The translations under genes and the position numbers were made by a program. Shown here piece after piece: positions 1 through 8,675 of a DNA stretch of 64,000 nt (position 1 is its first letter; each line of letters begins with the position of its first letter). The stretch is from JADZAI01 sp047602465 (GTDB taxonomy: Bacteria; Pseudomonadota; Alphaproteobacteria; Micropepsales; Micropepsaceae), in NCBI GenBank assembly GCA_047602465.1, contig JASGHF010000002.1, forward strand, positions 1 to 64,000. The letters run 5' to 3'. The notes below the pieces were generated by a model. It saw only the letters and a program-made list of their open reading frames with translations. It searched no databases and was not told the DNA's origin.

Positions 1-316
1 GTGGACCGACAAAACTTCTCCCCATCGGCGAGCGCCGATGCGCGCAAAAGCGGCGAAAAGAGAAATCCGGTCGACCCGGACCACCGCGGGGCTTCGTGCT
101 GAAAAACACGCTTCCGTCGGGCGGGACGCGGTTTCTATGCCCGTGATGCTTCTATGTCAAGCGCGATATCGCGCGCCGGCGTCCGAAAATCGGCCTTGAT
201 TTCTGGGGGTCTTAAACTTCGTGTTCAACATCGTTTGCGGAAATTAACCTTTTGCCAACCGGCTCGGGGCAGAGATAGCTCCCAGAGGGCCTGTTTGCCC
301 TGGGGACAGATTCGCC
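1..316. other. Left-edge region without a recognisable gene
   Basis: I see no convincing coding sequence here. The reading frames that cross it have arginine/proline-rich compositions typical of antisense shadows. A perfect 8-bp inverted repeat (CATCGGCG, 2-nt spacer, CGCCGATG) sits at 23-40 and may be the 3' hairpin of a gene outside the window. The rest is the leader of the peptidase gene that starts at 317; an AT-richer patch around 225-255 is the likeliest place for its promoter, but no clear -35/-10 pair can be named. Confidence 0.5.
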
Positions 317-1840
317 TTGGCGTTGATCGCATTGGAAAATCGCCTGCCGGCGCCGGCGCGACCGGCCGCCGACCAGCGGTGGCTCGCAGCAGCCAGCGCG
401 GCCGGCGCCGTGACAGTGGCAGGGCTGGCCCTGACCTGGGCGCTGCTTGCGCCGAATGGCCCTGCCCGCCTCATCTCCACTGTCAGCCCCGCAGATCTCA
501 GCATCGCCGGCGCAGCCCGTCCGCAAATGGACGACGCAGAGCCGTTTGGCGACGAACTTTCTTCGCTCTACGCCGGCATCGAAGGCCCTGACGACCGCCG
601 TTATGCCGGCATCGACACTCAGGTCCTCACCGTCGCCGAGGGTGACACGCTATCCAGCCTTCTGCAGGCGGCCGGCGCCACCAAGGACGACGCCATCGCC
701 GCCGTGAAGGCGATTTCTGCCGTCTACGATCCGCGCCAGATCCGCCAGGGCTTTCGCCTGACCGTGACCCTTGGCGTGCCGGATGCGGGCAACGCACCGA
801 TCCGGGCCGCCGCCCTGCCCGTGCCGCAGAGCCGCGATCTGCTCGCCGACCAGTCCGGCCGCGTCCGCCTGATGTCGCTCGCCTTCAAGCCCGACGTCGA
901 CAAGGAAGTCGTTGCGCGCCGCAGCGCCGACGGCGCCTACGCCGCCGAGACGATCCAGAAGAAACTGTCGGCGCAGCTCTATCGCGCCAGCGGCGTCATC
1001 GACGCCAGCCTCTTCATGTCGGCTTCCGCTGCCGGTGTGCCTGACCGCGTCACCTCGCAGCTCATGTATCTCTTTTCGTATGACGTCGATTTCCAGCGCG
1101 ACATTCACGCGGGCGACAGCTTCGAAGTCTTCTTCACGCGCTATTTCGACGAGTTCGGCAATCCCGTGAAGTCCGGAGACATCATGTTCGCCGCGCTCAC
1201 GCTGAATGGCGAACGCATGCCGCTCTATCGCTACCAGCGCGAACCGGGCCGCGATCCGGAATACTTCACGGCCGACGGCAAAAGCATCAAGAAGTCGCTG
1301 CTGCGGACACCCATCGAATCCGCGCGCATCTCGTCGGGGTTCGGCATGCGCAAGCATCCGATCCTCGGCTACTCCAAGATGCACAAGGGCATCGATTTCG
1401 CGGCGCCTGAAGGCACGCCCATTCTCGCCAGCGGTGACGGCACCATCGAAATCGCCGGCCGCACTGGCGGCTACGGCAACTATGTGAAGATCCGTCACAC
1501 CGACAACTACGAGACGGCCTATGGTCACATGTCCGCCTACGGGCGCGGCATCAAGGCGGGCGTTCGCGTCAGCCAGGGCCAGGTGATCGGCTATGTCGGT
1601 TCGACCGGACAGTCCACAGGCCCCCATCTGCACTACGAGATCGTCATCAATGGCGAGCAGGTGAACCCGAAGGGCGTCAAGCTCGACACCAATACGCCGC
1701 TCGAAGGCAAAGCGCTCGCGGCGTTCGAGCGGGCGCGCAACGAGACCGATCAGGTGATGGCGAGGACGCCGCTCAACGCGCCCGTCGAAACAGCGGAAGC
1801 CGACACCATCGCCACTGAACTGCGCGGTTCGCGCAACTAG
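317..1840 (+). CDS. M23 family metallopeptidase (LytM/MepM-like, membrane-anchored)
   Basis: This 507-residue protein is a zinc endopeptidase of the M23 (lysostaphin-like) family, expected to cut peptidoglycan cross-bridges in the periplasm. Residues about 22-45 form one hydrophobic anchor after a short cytoplasmic start. A LysM/OapA-like region follows (about 95-150), and the M23 domain occupies about 330-470. The zinc-site motifs are visible: HKGIDFAAPEG (first His near residue 356, Asp near 360) and HLHYEI (near 437). The start is TTG; no ATG or GTG lies in frame upstream of the anchor, and a later start would remove it. The stop codon overlaps the convergent 99-residue gene by 4 bases. 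Confidence 0.93.
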   Translation: MALIALENRLPAPARPAADQRWLAAASAAGAVTVAGLALTWALLAPNGPARLISTVSPADLSIAGAARPQMDDAEPFGDELSSLYAGIEGPDDRRYAGIDTQVLTVAEGDTLSSLLQAAGATKDDAIAAVKAISAVYDPRQIRQGFRLTVTLGVPDAGNAPIRAAALPVPQSRDLLADQSGRVRLMSLAFKPDVDKEVVARRSADGAYAAETIQKKLSAQLYRASGVIDASLFMSASAAGVPDRVTSQLMYLFSYDVDFQRDIHAGDSFEVFFTRYFDEFGNPVKSGDIMFAALTLNGERMPLYRYQREPGRDPEYFTADGKSIKKSLLRTPIESARISSGFGMRKHPILGYSKMHKGIDFAAPEGTPILASGDGTIEIAGRTGGYGNYVKIRHTDNYETAYGHMSAYGRGIKAGVRVSQGQVIGYVGSTGQSTGPHLHYEIVINGEQVNPKGVKLDTNTPLEGKALAAFERARNETDQVMARTPLNAPVETAEADTIATELRGSRN

Positions 1841-2136
1841 CGAGACGGCCCCGAGCCATCATCGCCCGCTTCAGCCGTCGTGCGGCCGCCACCTGTCATG
1901 TCGACCATCGCCTGCTGCTGCGCCGCACTTTGGACGTCCCATATCAGGATCGTCTCGGTCACGCGGTCCGGCAAACCATAGCGCGCCATCAGCTTCTCGG
2001 CATCCGCGCGCGCCTCGGGCGTCCAGTCCGCCATCACGCGGTCGATACTCGCCCGGTCGGCTTTCGTCTCTGAGGCCAGAGCGGGAACAACCGCGCACGC
2101 CGCCGACAGCACCGCCGCAAATATCTGTTTGAGCAT
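1837..2136 (-). CDS. Small secreted protein of unknown function
   Basis: This 99-residue protein starts with a clear signal peptide (MLKQIFAAVLSAACAVVPALA, cleavage probably after ALA). The mature part is short, charged and helical, with the segment MADWTPEARADAEKLMARYG followed by a polar Gly/Thr/Asp-rich tail. I do not recognise a domain. The ATG is preceded by GGAGGACAGGC, a good ribosome-binding site. It converges with the M23 peptidase and overlaps it by 4 bases. The signal peptide and ribosome site make it likely to be real; its function is open. Confidence 0.72.
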   Translation of the reverse strand: MLKQIFAAVLSAACAVVPALASETKADRASIDRVMADWTPEARADAEKLMARYGLPDRVTETILIWDVQSAAQQQAMVDMTGGGRTTAEAGDDGSGPSR

Positions 2137-2199
2137 CAGCCTGTCCTCCGTGCGGTGACCCGCACAGGGAAACCAACGGCTGAGAAAGGCGGATGTTCC

Positions 2200-2634
2200 C
2201 TACCCGGCTTGCGTCACATACTCGCGCAGCGCCTGCGCCTCGTGTTCCGCCTCGTCTATCCGCTTCTTCACCACATCGCCGATCGAAATGATGCCAATGA
2301 GGCGCCCGTCCTCGATGATCGGCAAATGCCGGAACCGGCCATGGGTCATCTTCTCCATGACGCGCCCGATGGAGTTGTGCGGCCCGGCGCTGACCACCTC
2401 GGCTGTCATGAACGCGGAGGCCGGCATCGACAGGGCCTCGGCGCCATGCTGCGCCATCGCCCGCACCACGTCGCGCTCCGACAGCACGCCGGCCACCCGT
2501 CCGTCACCGTGCAGCACCAGGACAGCCCCGATCTTGCGTGATGAAAGAGTCTCAACGACGGACGACAACATGCTGTCAGGCTTGACGGAAATGACGTCAG
2601 AACCCTTCGACTTCAAGATCAGCGAAACGGTCAT
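2200..2634 (-). CDS. CBS-domain protein
   Basis: A stand-alone protein of 144 residues built from two CBS domains (about 5-60 and 75-135), a fold that binds adenine nucleotides and usually senses energy state. Typical CBS features are GAVLVLHGDGRVAGVLSERD in the first repeat and RHLPIIEDGRLIGIISIGD in the second. No enzyme or channel is fused to it and neither neighbour shows its target. A TTG lies two codons upstream, but the ATG at 2634 has AAAGGGCGG in front of it and is preferred. The family is certain; the cellular role cannot be read from the sequence. Confidence 0.9.
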   Translation of the reverse strand: MTVSLILKSKGSDVISVKPDSMLSSVVETLSSRKIGAVLVLHGDGRVAGVLSERDVVRAMAQHGAEALSMPASAFMTAEVVSAGPHNSIGRVMEKMTHGRFRHLPIIEDGRLIGIISIGDVVKKRIDEAEHEAQALREYVTQAG

Positions 2635-2875
2635 GCGCAACTGCCGCCCTTTAAGCGGCCCTCCCAGCTAGCTGCGGGATGCGGACGACTGATGCGGGCC
2701 GGCGTCCGTTCCACCCGCGGGAGGAAAGATTGCGCTGCTTTGTTCCCGCTGGCAACTGGGGGCGTGACGGGAACCGGGCTTGATCCATGGTTTAGCGGCG
2801 CTGACTTTACGCCTCGCACGGCGTCGGGCAGGAAGTAGAGACCTGAATATCACACTGTTGCATTGCGGGGGCATC

Positions 2876-5350
2876 ATGCAGTCGAGTTCCGTTCGTACCG
2901 TCCTTCTGGCCGGGGGCGCTGTCGCGGCCCTTCTGGCGTTCGGCGCCGCCCACGCGCAGGATTCGGCTCCCGTTGAGGGCACGCCCGCCCCGTCAGCGGA
3001 AACAGCGGCCGAAGCCGACGAAGAGGTCGTGGTCACGGGCATCCGCGCCCGCTCCCGCAACCGGGCCCGCACGGTCGTCACCACACCGGTGCCGGTGGAC
3101 ATCATCAATGCGGACGCGATCGACCGCTCCGGCGCGCTCGGCGGCGAAGTCGGACAAGCGCTTCAGAACCTTGTGCCGTCGTTCAATTTCCCGCGCCAGT
3201 CGAACTCCGGCAGCGCCGACATCGTTCGCCCGGCGCAGCTTCGCGGCATGAGCCCTGACCAGGTTCTGGTTCTTGTGAACGGCAAGCGCCGTCACACCAC
3301 CGGCATCACCACCACCGAAGCCAAGACCGGCCGCGGCACGGCGCCCGTCGACTTCAATTCCATCCCCTCCAACGCCATCAAGCGCATCGAGGTTCTGCGT
3401 GACGGCGCCGGCGCGCAGTACGGCTCCGACGCGATTGCGGGCGTCGTGAACATTATCCTCGATGACACCCCGGAGGGCGTCGAGGTCGATGCCTCCTACG
3501 GCCTGAACGTCACCGATTTCGATCCGACCGATCAGCATATCGAGGACGGCGCCACCTGGGTGCTGCAGGCCAAGATGGGCGTTCCCATCGGCGAGGCCGG
3601 CGGCTTCTTCCGCTTCGGCGCGGAGTACAAGGACCGCGATGAGACCAATCGCGCGGGCTTCGATCAGGTGCCGTTCTTTGAAGACCCGGCGAACATTCCG
3701 CTGGTCGGCGGCCAGCGCAATTTCAAGCCGGGCGATGGCGCCAGCGAAAATCTCAATCTCTGGTTCAATACCGAGGCGCCGCTTGAAGGCGGGCTTGATC
3801 TCTACGCGTTCGGCACGTTCAATGATCGCTACGCGGAAGGCACCGGCTTTTTCCGCTATCCCGTCAGCAGCGCCAACCTGATCGCCATCAATCCGCTCGG
3901 CTATCGCCCGATCACCACCGGCGACAACCAGGACATCGCGCTCGCCGCGGGCGTCCGCTCGACCGAAGGCGCGCTCGTCTGGGATCTCAGCGCCAACTAC
4001 GGCCGCAACCGCTTCGAGGGCGGCGTCTACAACACGCTCAACCCCTCGCTTGGTCCCACCAGCCCGACAAGCTTCTTCACCGGGGCATTCGAGAACGAAC
4101 TGTTCGCCCTCAACGCCGACGCGAGCCACGAGTTCGACATCGGCCTGGAAGCGCCGGCCACACTCGCATTCGGCGCCGAGTATCGCCGCGAGGCCTTCCA
4201 GAGCTTTGAAGGCGACCCGCTCTCCTACGCCGCCGGGCCGCTCGCCGCGACGCAGGCCATCGGCGCCCAGGCCGGCGGCGGCCTGCGCCCGGAAGAAACC
4301 CGCGACATCTCGCGCGATATCATCGCCCTCTACGCCGAGATCTCGGCCGATCTGTCGGAGAGCGTCTTCGTCAACCTCGCCGCGCGCTTCGAGAACTCGT
4401 CCGACTTCGGCGACACGCTCGCCGGCAAGGCCGCGATCCGCTGGCAGGCGACCGACGCCATCGCCTTCCGCGCCTCGGTATCGAACTCCTACCGCGCGCC
4501 CTCGCTGGTCCAGGTGGGCTTCGCCACCTCGTCCACCAGCTTCGGGTCAGGCGGACAGCTCACCTCCGTCGCCACCCTGCCGGTCGATGATCCGCTAGCC
4601 ATCGCCCTCGGCGCCCAGCCTCTCGATGCGGAGAGCGCCTTCAACGTCAGCGGCGGCTTCACCGTCGATCTGCCCGGCGAGTTCGTGCTGACGGTCGACG
4701 CCTTTCACATCCGCGTCGATGATCGCATCACGCTCAGCGAGCGCATCGATCGCGACAGCGCGCCGGTCCTCATCCAGCCGCTCTTCGATGCCCGCAACAT
4801 CACGGCGGTGAACTTCTTCACCAACGCGATCGACACCGAAACCAACGGCATCGATGTCGTCGCGACCTACAACTTCCAGGAAGTCCTCGACGGCGAGCTG
4901 AACCTGGCGGCCGGCTTCTCCTATGCCCGCACGCGCATCAAGGCGGTCCGCAATCTCGGCCCGGTCACCGTGATCGGCGTGGAGGAAAGCAACACGATCG
5001 AGGACGCCGCGCCGAAGTCGAAGCTGATCCTTACGGCCGACTGGACCGACAAGGAGTTCAGCGCCCTCGTTCGCGTCACGCGCTATGGCGAGGCGACGCG
5101 TATCTTCAACTTCGGCGGCGGATACGAGCCGGAACAGACCTATCGCCAGGAATGGCAGGTCGATGTCGAGGGCAGCTGGCGCATCAATTCCAACGTCGAA
5201 ATCTACGCCGGCGCGTCGAACCTGTTCGACAACTATCCGGACCCGTCGATCGACGACATCAGCTATTTCGGCAACATGCCTTACGATGTGCTCTCGCCCA
5301 TCGGCATGAACGGGCGCTATCTCTACACCGGCATCCGCACCTCCTTCTGA
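2876..5350 (+). CDS. TonB-dependent outer-membrane receptor
   Basis: An 824-residue TonB-dependent receptor for import of a siderophore, cofactor or oligomer across the outer membrane. The signal peptide covers about residues 1-28 (ending AAHAQ). An acidic stretch leads into EEVVVTGIRARSRNRARTVV, the usual start of the plug domain (about 45-190, with VLVLVNGKRRHT and VLRDGAGAQYGSDAIAGVVN). The rest is beta-barrel, ending in YLYTGIRTSF with a terminal Phe. An in-frame start 96 bases upstream would extend the N-terminus without a signal, so the ATG at 2876 is used. The substrate is unknown. The gene is followed after 11 bases by a DUF3574 lipoprotein that is probably co-transcribed. Confidence 0.95.
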   Translation: MQSSSVRTVLLAGGAVAALLAFGAAHAQDSAPVEGTPAPSAETAAEADEEVVVTGIRARSRNRARTVVTTPVPVDIINADAIDRSGALGGEVGQALQNLVPSFNFPRQSNSGSADIVRPAQLRGMSPDQVLVLVNGKRRHTTGITTTEAKTGRGTAPVDFNSIPSNAIKRIEVLRDGAGAQYGSDAIAGVVNIILDDTPEGVEVDASYGLNVTDFDPTDQHIEDGATWVLQAKMGVPIGEAGGFFRFGAEYKDRDETNRAGFDQVPFFEDPANIPLVGGQRNFKPGDGASENLNLWFNTEAPLEGGLDLYAFGTFNDRYAEGTGFFRYPVSSANLIAINPLGYRPITTGDNQDIALAAGVRSTEGALVWDLSANYGRNRFEGGVYNTLNPSLGPTSPTSFFTGAFENELFALNADASHEFDIGLEAPATLAFGAEYRREAFQSFEGDPLSYAAGPLAATQAIGAQAGGGLRPEETRDISRDIIALYAEISADLSESVFVNLAARFENSSDFGDTLAGKAAIRWQATDAIAFRASVSNSYRAPSLVQVGFATSSTSFGSGGQLTSVATLPVDDPLAIALGAQPLDAESAFNVSGGFTVDLPGEFVLTVDAFHIRVDDRITLSERIDRDSAPVLIQPLFDARNITAVNFFTNAIDTETNGIDVVATYNFQEVLDGELNLAAGFSYARTRIKAVRNLGPVTVIGVEESNTIEDAAPKSKLILTADWTDKEFSALVRVTRYGEATRIFNFGGGYEPEQTYRQEWQVDVEGSWRINSNVEIYAGASNLFDNYPDPSIDDISYFGNMPYDVLSPIGMNGRYLYTGIRTSF

Positions 5351-5361
5351 CCGGACTGGAC

Positions 5362-5787
5362 ATGAACGTTCTGAAACCGGGCGCGGCGCTTCTCGCCGCC
5401 GCGCTCGCCGCCTGCGCCACCCCGAAGGCCGCGCCGCCCTCGTCCGCCTGCGCGGCCGGCGCCTCGTCCATGGCCCGCGTCGAGCTTATCTTCGGTCTCG
5501 ATATCAAGGGCGGCGGCCGCATCAGCGAGGACGAATGGCGCGCCTTCCTGGAAAAGGAAGTGACCCCGCGCTTCCCTGACGGCCTGACCGCCTTCGACGC
5601 CTACGGCCAGTGGCGAGTCCCGGCAGACGGCCGCATCGCACGGCTCGACAGCAAGGTTCTGCTCATCTGGTACGCGCCCTCCGCCGCTGCGGAAGCGAGC
5701 ATCCAGTCCGTCCGTGAGGCCTACAAGGCGCGCTACGACCAGATTTCCGTCATGCGTGTCGACGGCGCCGATTGCGTCTCGTTCTGA
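5362..5787 (+). CDS. DUF3574 family lipoprotein
   Basis: A 141-residue protein with a lipoprotein-type signal (LLAAALAACATPK, acylated Cys near residue 18). The mature domain matches what I know of DUF3574: RVELIFGLDIKGGGRISEDE, then PRFPDGLTAFDAYGQW, and a closing stretch around the Tyr-Lys-Ala-Arg-Tyr region. No catalytic role is known. It starts 11 bases after the TonB receptor on the same strand, so an outer-membrane or periplasmic accessory role beside that receptor is plausible but unproven. Confidence 0.85.
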   Translation: MNVLKPGAALLAAALAACATPKAAPPSSACAAGASSMARVELIFGLDIKGGGRISEDEWRAFLEKEVTPRFPDGLTAFDAYGQWRVPADGRIARLDSKVLLIWYAPSAAAEASIQSVREAYKARYDQISVMRVDGADCVSF

Positions 5788-5806
5788 TGCCGCGCCACTC
5801 TAGCGC

Positions 5807-7198
5807 ATGAGCGTTCAGACCGAGACCGACCCCGGATTCGCGGCCCAGCCCACGCGCCACGTCACCGTCGCCTATCTGGTGATGGTCGCGGTCGCGATGG
5901 TCGTCGGTGCGGGCATCTTCAAATCCCCTGCCGTCGTCGCCGACAGCACCGGCTCGTTCTGGTGGCTGATGGCGGCCTGGGCGGCCGGCGGCCTCATCTC
6001 GATGGCGGGCGCGCTCTGCTACGCCGAGCTGGCCACCGCCTTCCCCAATGCCGGCGGCGACTATCACTTCCTGAAGACCGCCTATGGCCGGCCGCTCGCC
6101 TTTCTCTTCGCCTGGTCGCGCTTTGCAGTCATCAATACCGGCTCGCTGGCTCTGCTGGGCTTCGTTCTCGGCGACTATGCCAACCGGGTGATCGATCTGG
6201 GAACCAACGGCCCCGCGCTCTATGCCTTCGGCTCGGTCGCCATCCTCACGCTCTTCAATCTGAAAAGCATGTACGCCAATGCCGGCGCGGACTACGCGCT
6301 CACGGGGCTTGAGGTCGCCGGCGTCCTCATCATGGTCGCTGCGGGCATCATCCTCGTCGTCACCGGCACGCCGCCCGTCACGCTCGACGGCGCACCGCAG
6401 CCCGGCGGCCCACCGGCCATCGGCCTTGCGCTCGTCTTCGTTCTCCTCGCCTTTGGCGGCTGGTCCGAGATCGCGACCATGTCCTCCGAGGTGAAGGACG
6501 AACGCCGCGGCATGGTGAAGGCGCTTGTCTGGTCGATCCTCGCCATCACGGCCCTCTTTCTCGCCGTGAACTGGGCCTTCTGGCGCGGCCTCGGGATCGA
6601 AGGCCTCGCCGCGTCCAGCGCCCCCGCCGCCGACCTCATGGACCGCGCCTTCGGCAGCGCGGCCGGCGTCGTCACGGCCATCGCCATCGCGCTCGCCACG
6701 ATCACCTCGATCAACGCCACCATCGTCGTCGGCGCGCGCACCACCTATGCCGCCGCCCGCGACTTCCCGCTTCTCTCCCGCATCGGTCGCTGGGACGCGG
6801 CGCGCGGTATCCCTGCCCGCGCGATTCTCGCGCAAAGCGCCGTCGCCCTGCTTCTGGTCGGCTACGGCGCGGCATCTTTCGACGGGTTTCAGGCCGTCGT
6901 CGACTACACCGCGCCCGTCTTCTGGCTCTTCATGGCGCTCAGCGGCCTCTCGGTGATCGTCCTCAGGTTCCGCCGGCCGGACGCGCCCCGCCCCTTCCGG
7001 ACCCCGCTTTACCCGCTTCTGCCGTTGGTCTTCGCCGCGACATCGCTCTTCATGATGTGGTCGAGCCTTGAATATGTCAGCGCCGAGTATGGCCGCTTCG
7101 GCGCGGTCATGGGCCTCGCCGTGCTTGCCGCCGGCGGCGGCGTCCTTCTCGTGATGCGCCTCGTTTCCGGCCTCGACAGGGGCCGCTCGCCTCTCTAG
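5807..7198 (+). CDS. APC superfamily amino-acid permease
   Basis: A 463-residue inner-membrane transporter of the amino acid-polyamine-organocation superfamily with about 12 hydrophobic segments. The first helix contains the unwound substrate-binding motif GAGIFKSP (about residues 33-40), followed by GALCYAELATAFPNAGGDYHF, the usual helix-2 and loop signature. Substrate cannot be assigned; the layout is closest to broad amino-acid permeases. It lies 19 bases after the DUF3574 gene and directly upstream of tRNA-Ser. A very long antisense reading frame across this gene is a high-GC shadow. Confidence 0.92.
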   Translation: MSVQTETDPGFAAQPTRHVTVAYLVMVAVAMVVGAGIFKSPAVVADSTGSFWWLMAAWAAGGLISMAGALCYAELATAFPNAGGDYHFLKTAYGRPLAFLFAWSRFAVINTGSLALLGFVLGDYANRVIDLGTNGPALYAFGSVAILTLFNLKSMYANAGADYALTGLEVAGVLIMVAAGIILVVTGTPPVTLDGAPQPGGPPAIGLALVFVLLAFGGWSEIATMSSEVKDERRGMVKALVWSILAITALFLAVNWAFWRGLGIEGLAASSAPAADLMDRAFGSAAGVVTAIAIALATITSINATIVVGARTTYAAARDFPLLSRIGRWDAARGIPARAILAQSAVALLLVGYGAASFDGFQAVVDYTAPVFWLFMALSGLSVIVLRFRRPDAPRPFRTPLYPLLPLVFAATSLFMMWSSLEYVSAEYGRFGAVMGLAVLAAGGGVLLVMRLVSGLDRGRSPL

Positions 7199-7212
7199 AA
7201 GGGCGCTTCTGC

Positions 7213-7306
7213 GGAGCTGTGGCCGAGAGGCTGAAGGCACCGGTTTGCTAAACCGGCATACGGTTGTAAAGCCGTATCGAGGGTTCGAATCCCTCCGGCT
7301 CCGCCA
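7213..7306 (+). tRNA. tRNA-Ser (anticodon GCT)
   Basis: The 94-nt sequence folds as a class II tRNA. The acceptor arm is GGAGCTG against CGGCTCC with one T-G pair. The anticodon stem CCGGT/ACCGG carries loop TTGCTAA (anticodon GCT), followed by a long variable arm (ATACGGTT...AGCCGTAT), the T-arm GGGTTCGAATCCC and an encoded CCA. Its last 15 bases are the attachment core of the island that follows. The gene stays intact because the island restores the same 3' end. Confidence 0.97.
7292..7306 (+). repeat. attL core (15-bp direct repeat in the tRNA 3' end)
   Basis: CCTCCGGCTCCGCCA is shared exactly with 16670-16684. Identity stops at once on both sides, as expected for a site-specific crossover within the T-stem/acceptor end of tRNA-Ser. 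Confidence 0.85.
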
Positions 7307-7375
7307 CTTTCAAAGACTAAGTATCTGATTTTGCAAGATATTCGTGATGCGGATGAGCATCTTTCCTATCGCCAT

Positions 7376-7385
7376 TCCTAATGCC
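7376..7385. other. Candidate integrase/excisionase arm site, left end
   Basis: TCCTAATGCC here is repeated exactly at 16535-16544, close to the opposite island end, in the same orientation and with CCTATC nearby in both places. It lies 70 bases inside attL. Paired short repeats just inside att sites are typical of integrase arm-type or Xis sites; binding is inferred. Confidence 0.4.
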
Positions 7386-7815
7386 AAACCGATCCTCGCA
7401 CATGGCTCATTTCGAACGCTGAACCTTCGCCTAGCGCGTGCTCTGCCGGATCGTGATGCTCGTTCTCGATCTCTAAATCCGAATCGTCTCCCTGCGCCCA
7501 ATGCTCCTGGGAGACACTTGGTATGCAGTAGGTCGCCTCCCAGCCGGGCGCGGTCACGTAACTCTCGACCGCGCCTAGAGAGGCTTCGGTCGTCCCGTCA
7601 TCCTCGAAATCAGCCAAGTCAGGCTCGCGACCATCGCCGCTTTCAACCTCGTCGAGCGCACCAAGGAAAGCATCGAATAGACACCCGCAAACGACTATCG
7701 CGACTCTTCCGCCTTCAACCGGCTCCGCGTCCGCAGTTTCGAACATTCGTCCGAGAGCGACGACCAGAACACGTTCAGCAGGAGTGAGAGCGGCGGCGAC
7801 TTCCGGGCGTGCCAT
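7378..7815 (-). CDS. Hypothetical island protein next to attL
   Basis: A 145-residue acidic protein I do not recognise. It starts with MARPEVAAALTPAERVLVV, a helical region; a hydrophobic stretch near residues 35-55 (VAIVVCGCLFDAFLGAL) is followed by a very acidic segment and a polar tail. The start overlaps the stop of the preceding gene as TGATG, so the two are probably translationally coupled. It ends within the left arm repeat, 70 bases from attL, the place where satellites usually carry accessory or defence cargo. No enzymatic motif is visible. Confidence 0.6.
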   Translation of the reverse strand: MARPEVAAALTPAERVLVVALGRMFETADAEPVEGGRVAIVVCGCLFDAFLGALDEVESGDGREPDLADFEDDGTTEASLGAVESYVTAPGWEATYCIPSVSQEHWAQGDDSDLEIENEHHDPAEHALGEGSAFEMSHVRGSVWH

Positions 7816-8201
7816 CAGTGCACCCCCAAAGAACTCATGTGCGCCGGCCACTGGACAGCGGCTTCTGACCCGCCTGACTTCCACGCATCCCGCAAAGCAC
7901 GCCACTCATCGGCGTATCGTTCTGCTCGGTCATCGACCTCACGAAACGCCTGCTCCCAAGCTGGCCAGTCCGGCGAACTTTCGACAGGCTCCTGCTCCAA
8001 AAGCTCTTGGCGTTTCCTATTGCTCACCGACCAAAAACTAACCGTCACGCCGCACTTAATTGAACACGGCGCACATCCTTCGGAGCACATGGGGTGCGAT
8101 ATGGTTTTTTGAACTGGCTTGGGCGGTTCGGGCTTCCACGACGTGGGCTTTCCGGCAATTCGGTCGAGTCTCGGACTCGTGCTAGTTTGGCGCTTAGCCA
8201 T
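7815..8201 (-). CDS. Hypothetical island protein with a Cys-rich knuckle
   Basis: A 128-residue unknown protein. The N-terminal third is basic and proline-rich (MAKRQTSTSPRLDRIAGK, PEPPKP). Residues about 38-50 hold the cysteine cluster CSEGCAPCSIKC, a spacing that could bind one zinc. The rest is an acidic Trp/Arg-rich helix region. The ATG at 8201 has AGGAG six bases upstream, so the in-frame starts further 5' are unlikely. It is coupled to the next gene by TGATG and is divergent from the small gene at 8284. Confidence 0.65.
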   Translation of the reverse strand: MAKRQTSTSPRLDRIAGKPTSWKPEPPKPVQKTISHPMCSEGCAPCSIKCGVTVSFWSVSNRKRQELLEQEPVESSPDWPAWEQAFREVDDRAERYADEWRALRDAWKSGGSEAAVQWPAHMSSLGVH

Positions 8202-8283
8202 GACGCGATCTCCTAAGGATCGGGTTGAGGTTAGGCCGGGCGCGGGAGCTTCCACCTTCCCGCTCGGCTGAAACTGTGTTATC

Positions 8284-8526
8284 ATGGTTCAAATGGCGAA
8301 GCAAGAAACTCTGATAACAAAGAAACGGCGCGGCCCTGCCCCAACCGGCGTGGGGCAATTGATCGGCGTTCGTATGTCGCCCGAGGCCCTTGCTGATCTC
8401 GACGCATGGATCGCGAAGCAGAAGCAGCCGCTCAGCCGCCCACAAGCCATCAGGCTTCTTGTTACGCACGCACTTAAGAAGCCCGGCAAGCTCAAGTTAA
8501 CCGGCGACTTTATGGGCAACGGTTGA
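8284..8526 (+). CDS. Small ribbon-helix-helix-like protein
   Basis: An 80-residue basic protein. Its middle part, LIGVRMSPEALADLDAWIAK followed by SRPQAIRLLVTHAL, has the strand-helix-helix pattern of MetJ/Arc-type repressors. A short basic tail precedes the strand. It is transcribed away from the coupled pair at 7378-8201 across an 82-bp gap, so it may regulate that divergent promoter. A second ATG at 8293 is also possible; no strong ribosome site separates them. The RHH call rests on pattern only. Confidence 0.65.
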   Translation: MVQMAKQETLITKKRRGPAPTGVGQLIGVRMSPEALADLDAWIAKQKQPLSRPQAIRLLVTHALKKPGKLKLTGDFMGNG

Positions 8527-8675
8527 AGCGTTCCGATCGGCTCACGACATGGCGGCGGATACTTAGAGCGATAGGTGAACTGTCAGCAGCGCCGGCGGAT
8601 GGCGCGGTTGGGCATTAGCGTCGTTTGCCCCGCCTCTTTTTGATAGACTTAGGCTTCCGCAGCGAGGGAGATTAG

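Noticed and set aside
154..591. Frame overlapping the start of the M23 peptidase
   Set aside because: Arg/Ser/Pro-rich composition and no ribosome site; the overlapping peptidase frame has the anchor and domain motifs.
5750..7240. A 496-codon open frame antisense to the APC permease
   Set aside because: Its product is Arg/Gly/Asp/Glu-rich low-complexity typical of the reverse frame of a high-GC gene, while the sense frame has transporter motifs. The same applies to the long antisense frames at 650-1633, 2993-4129, 25253-26722, 34052-35587, 41746-42852 and 42957-45059.
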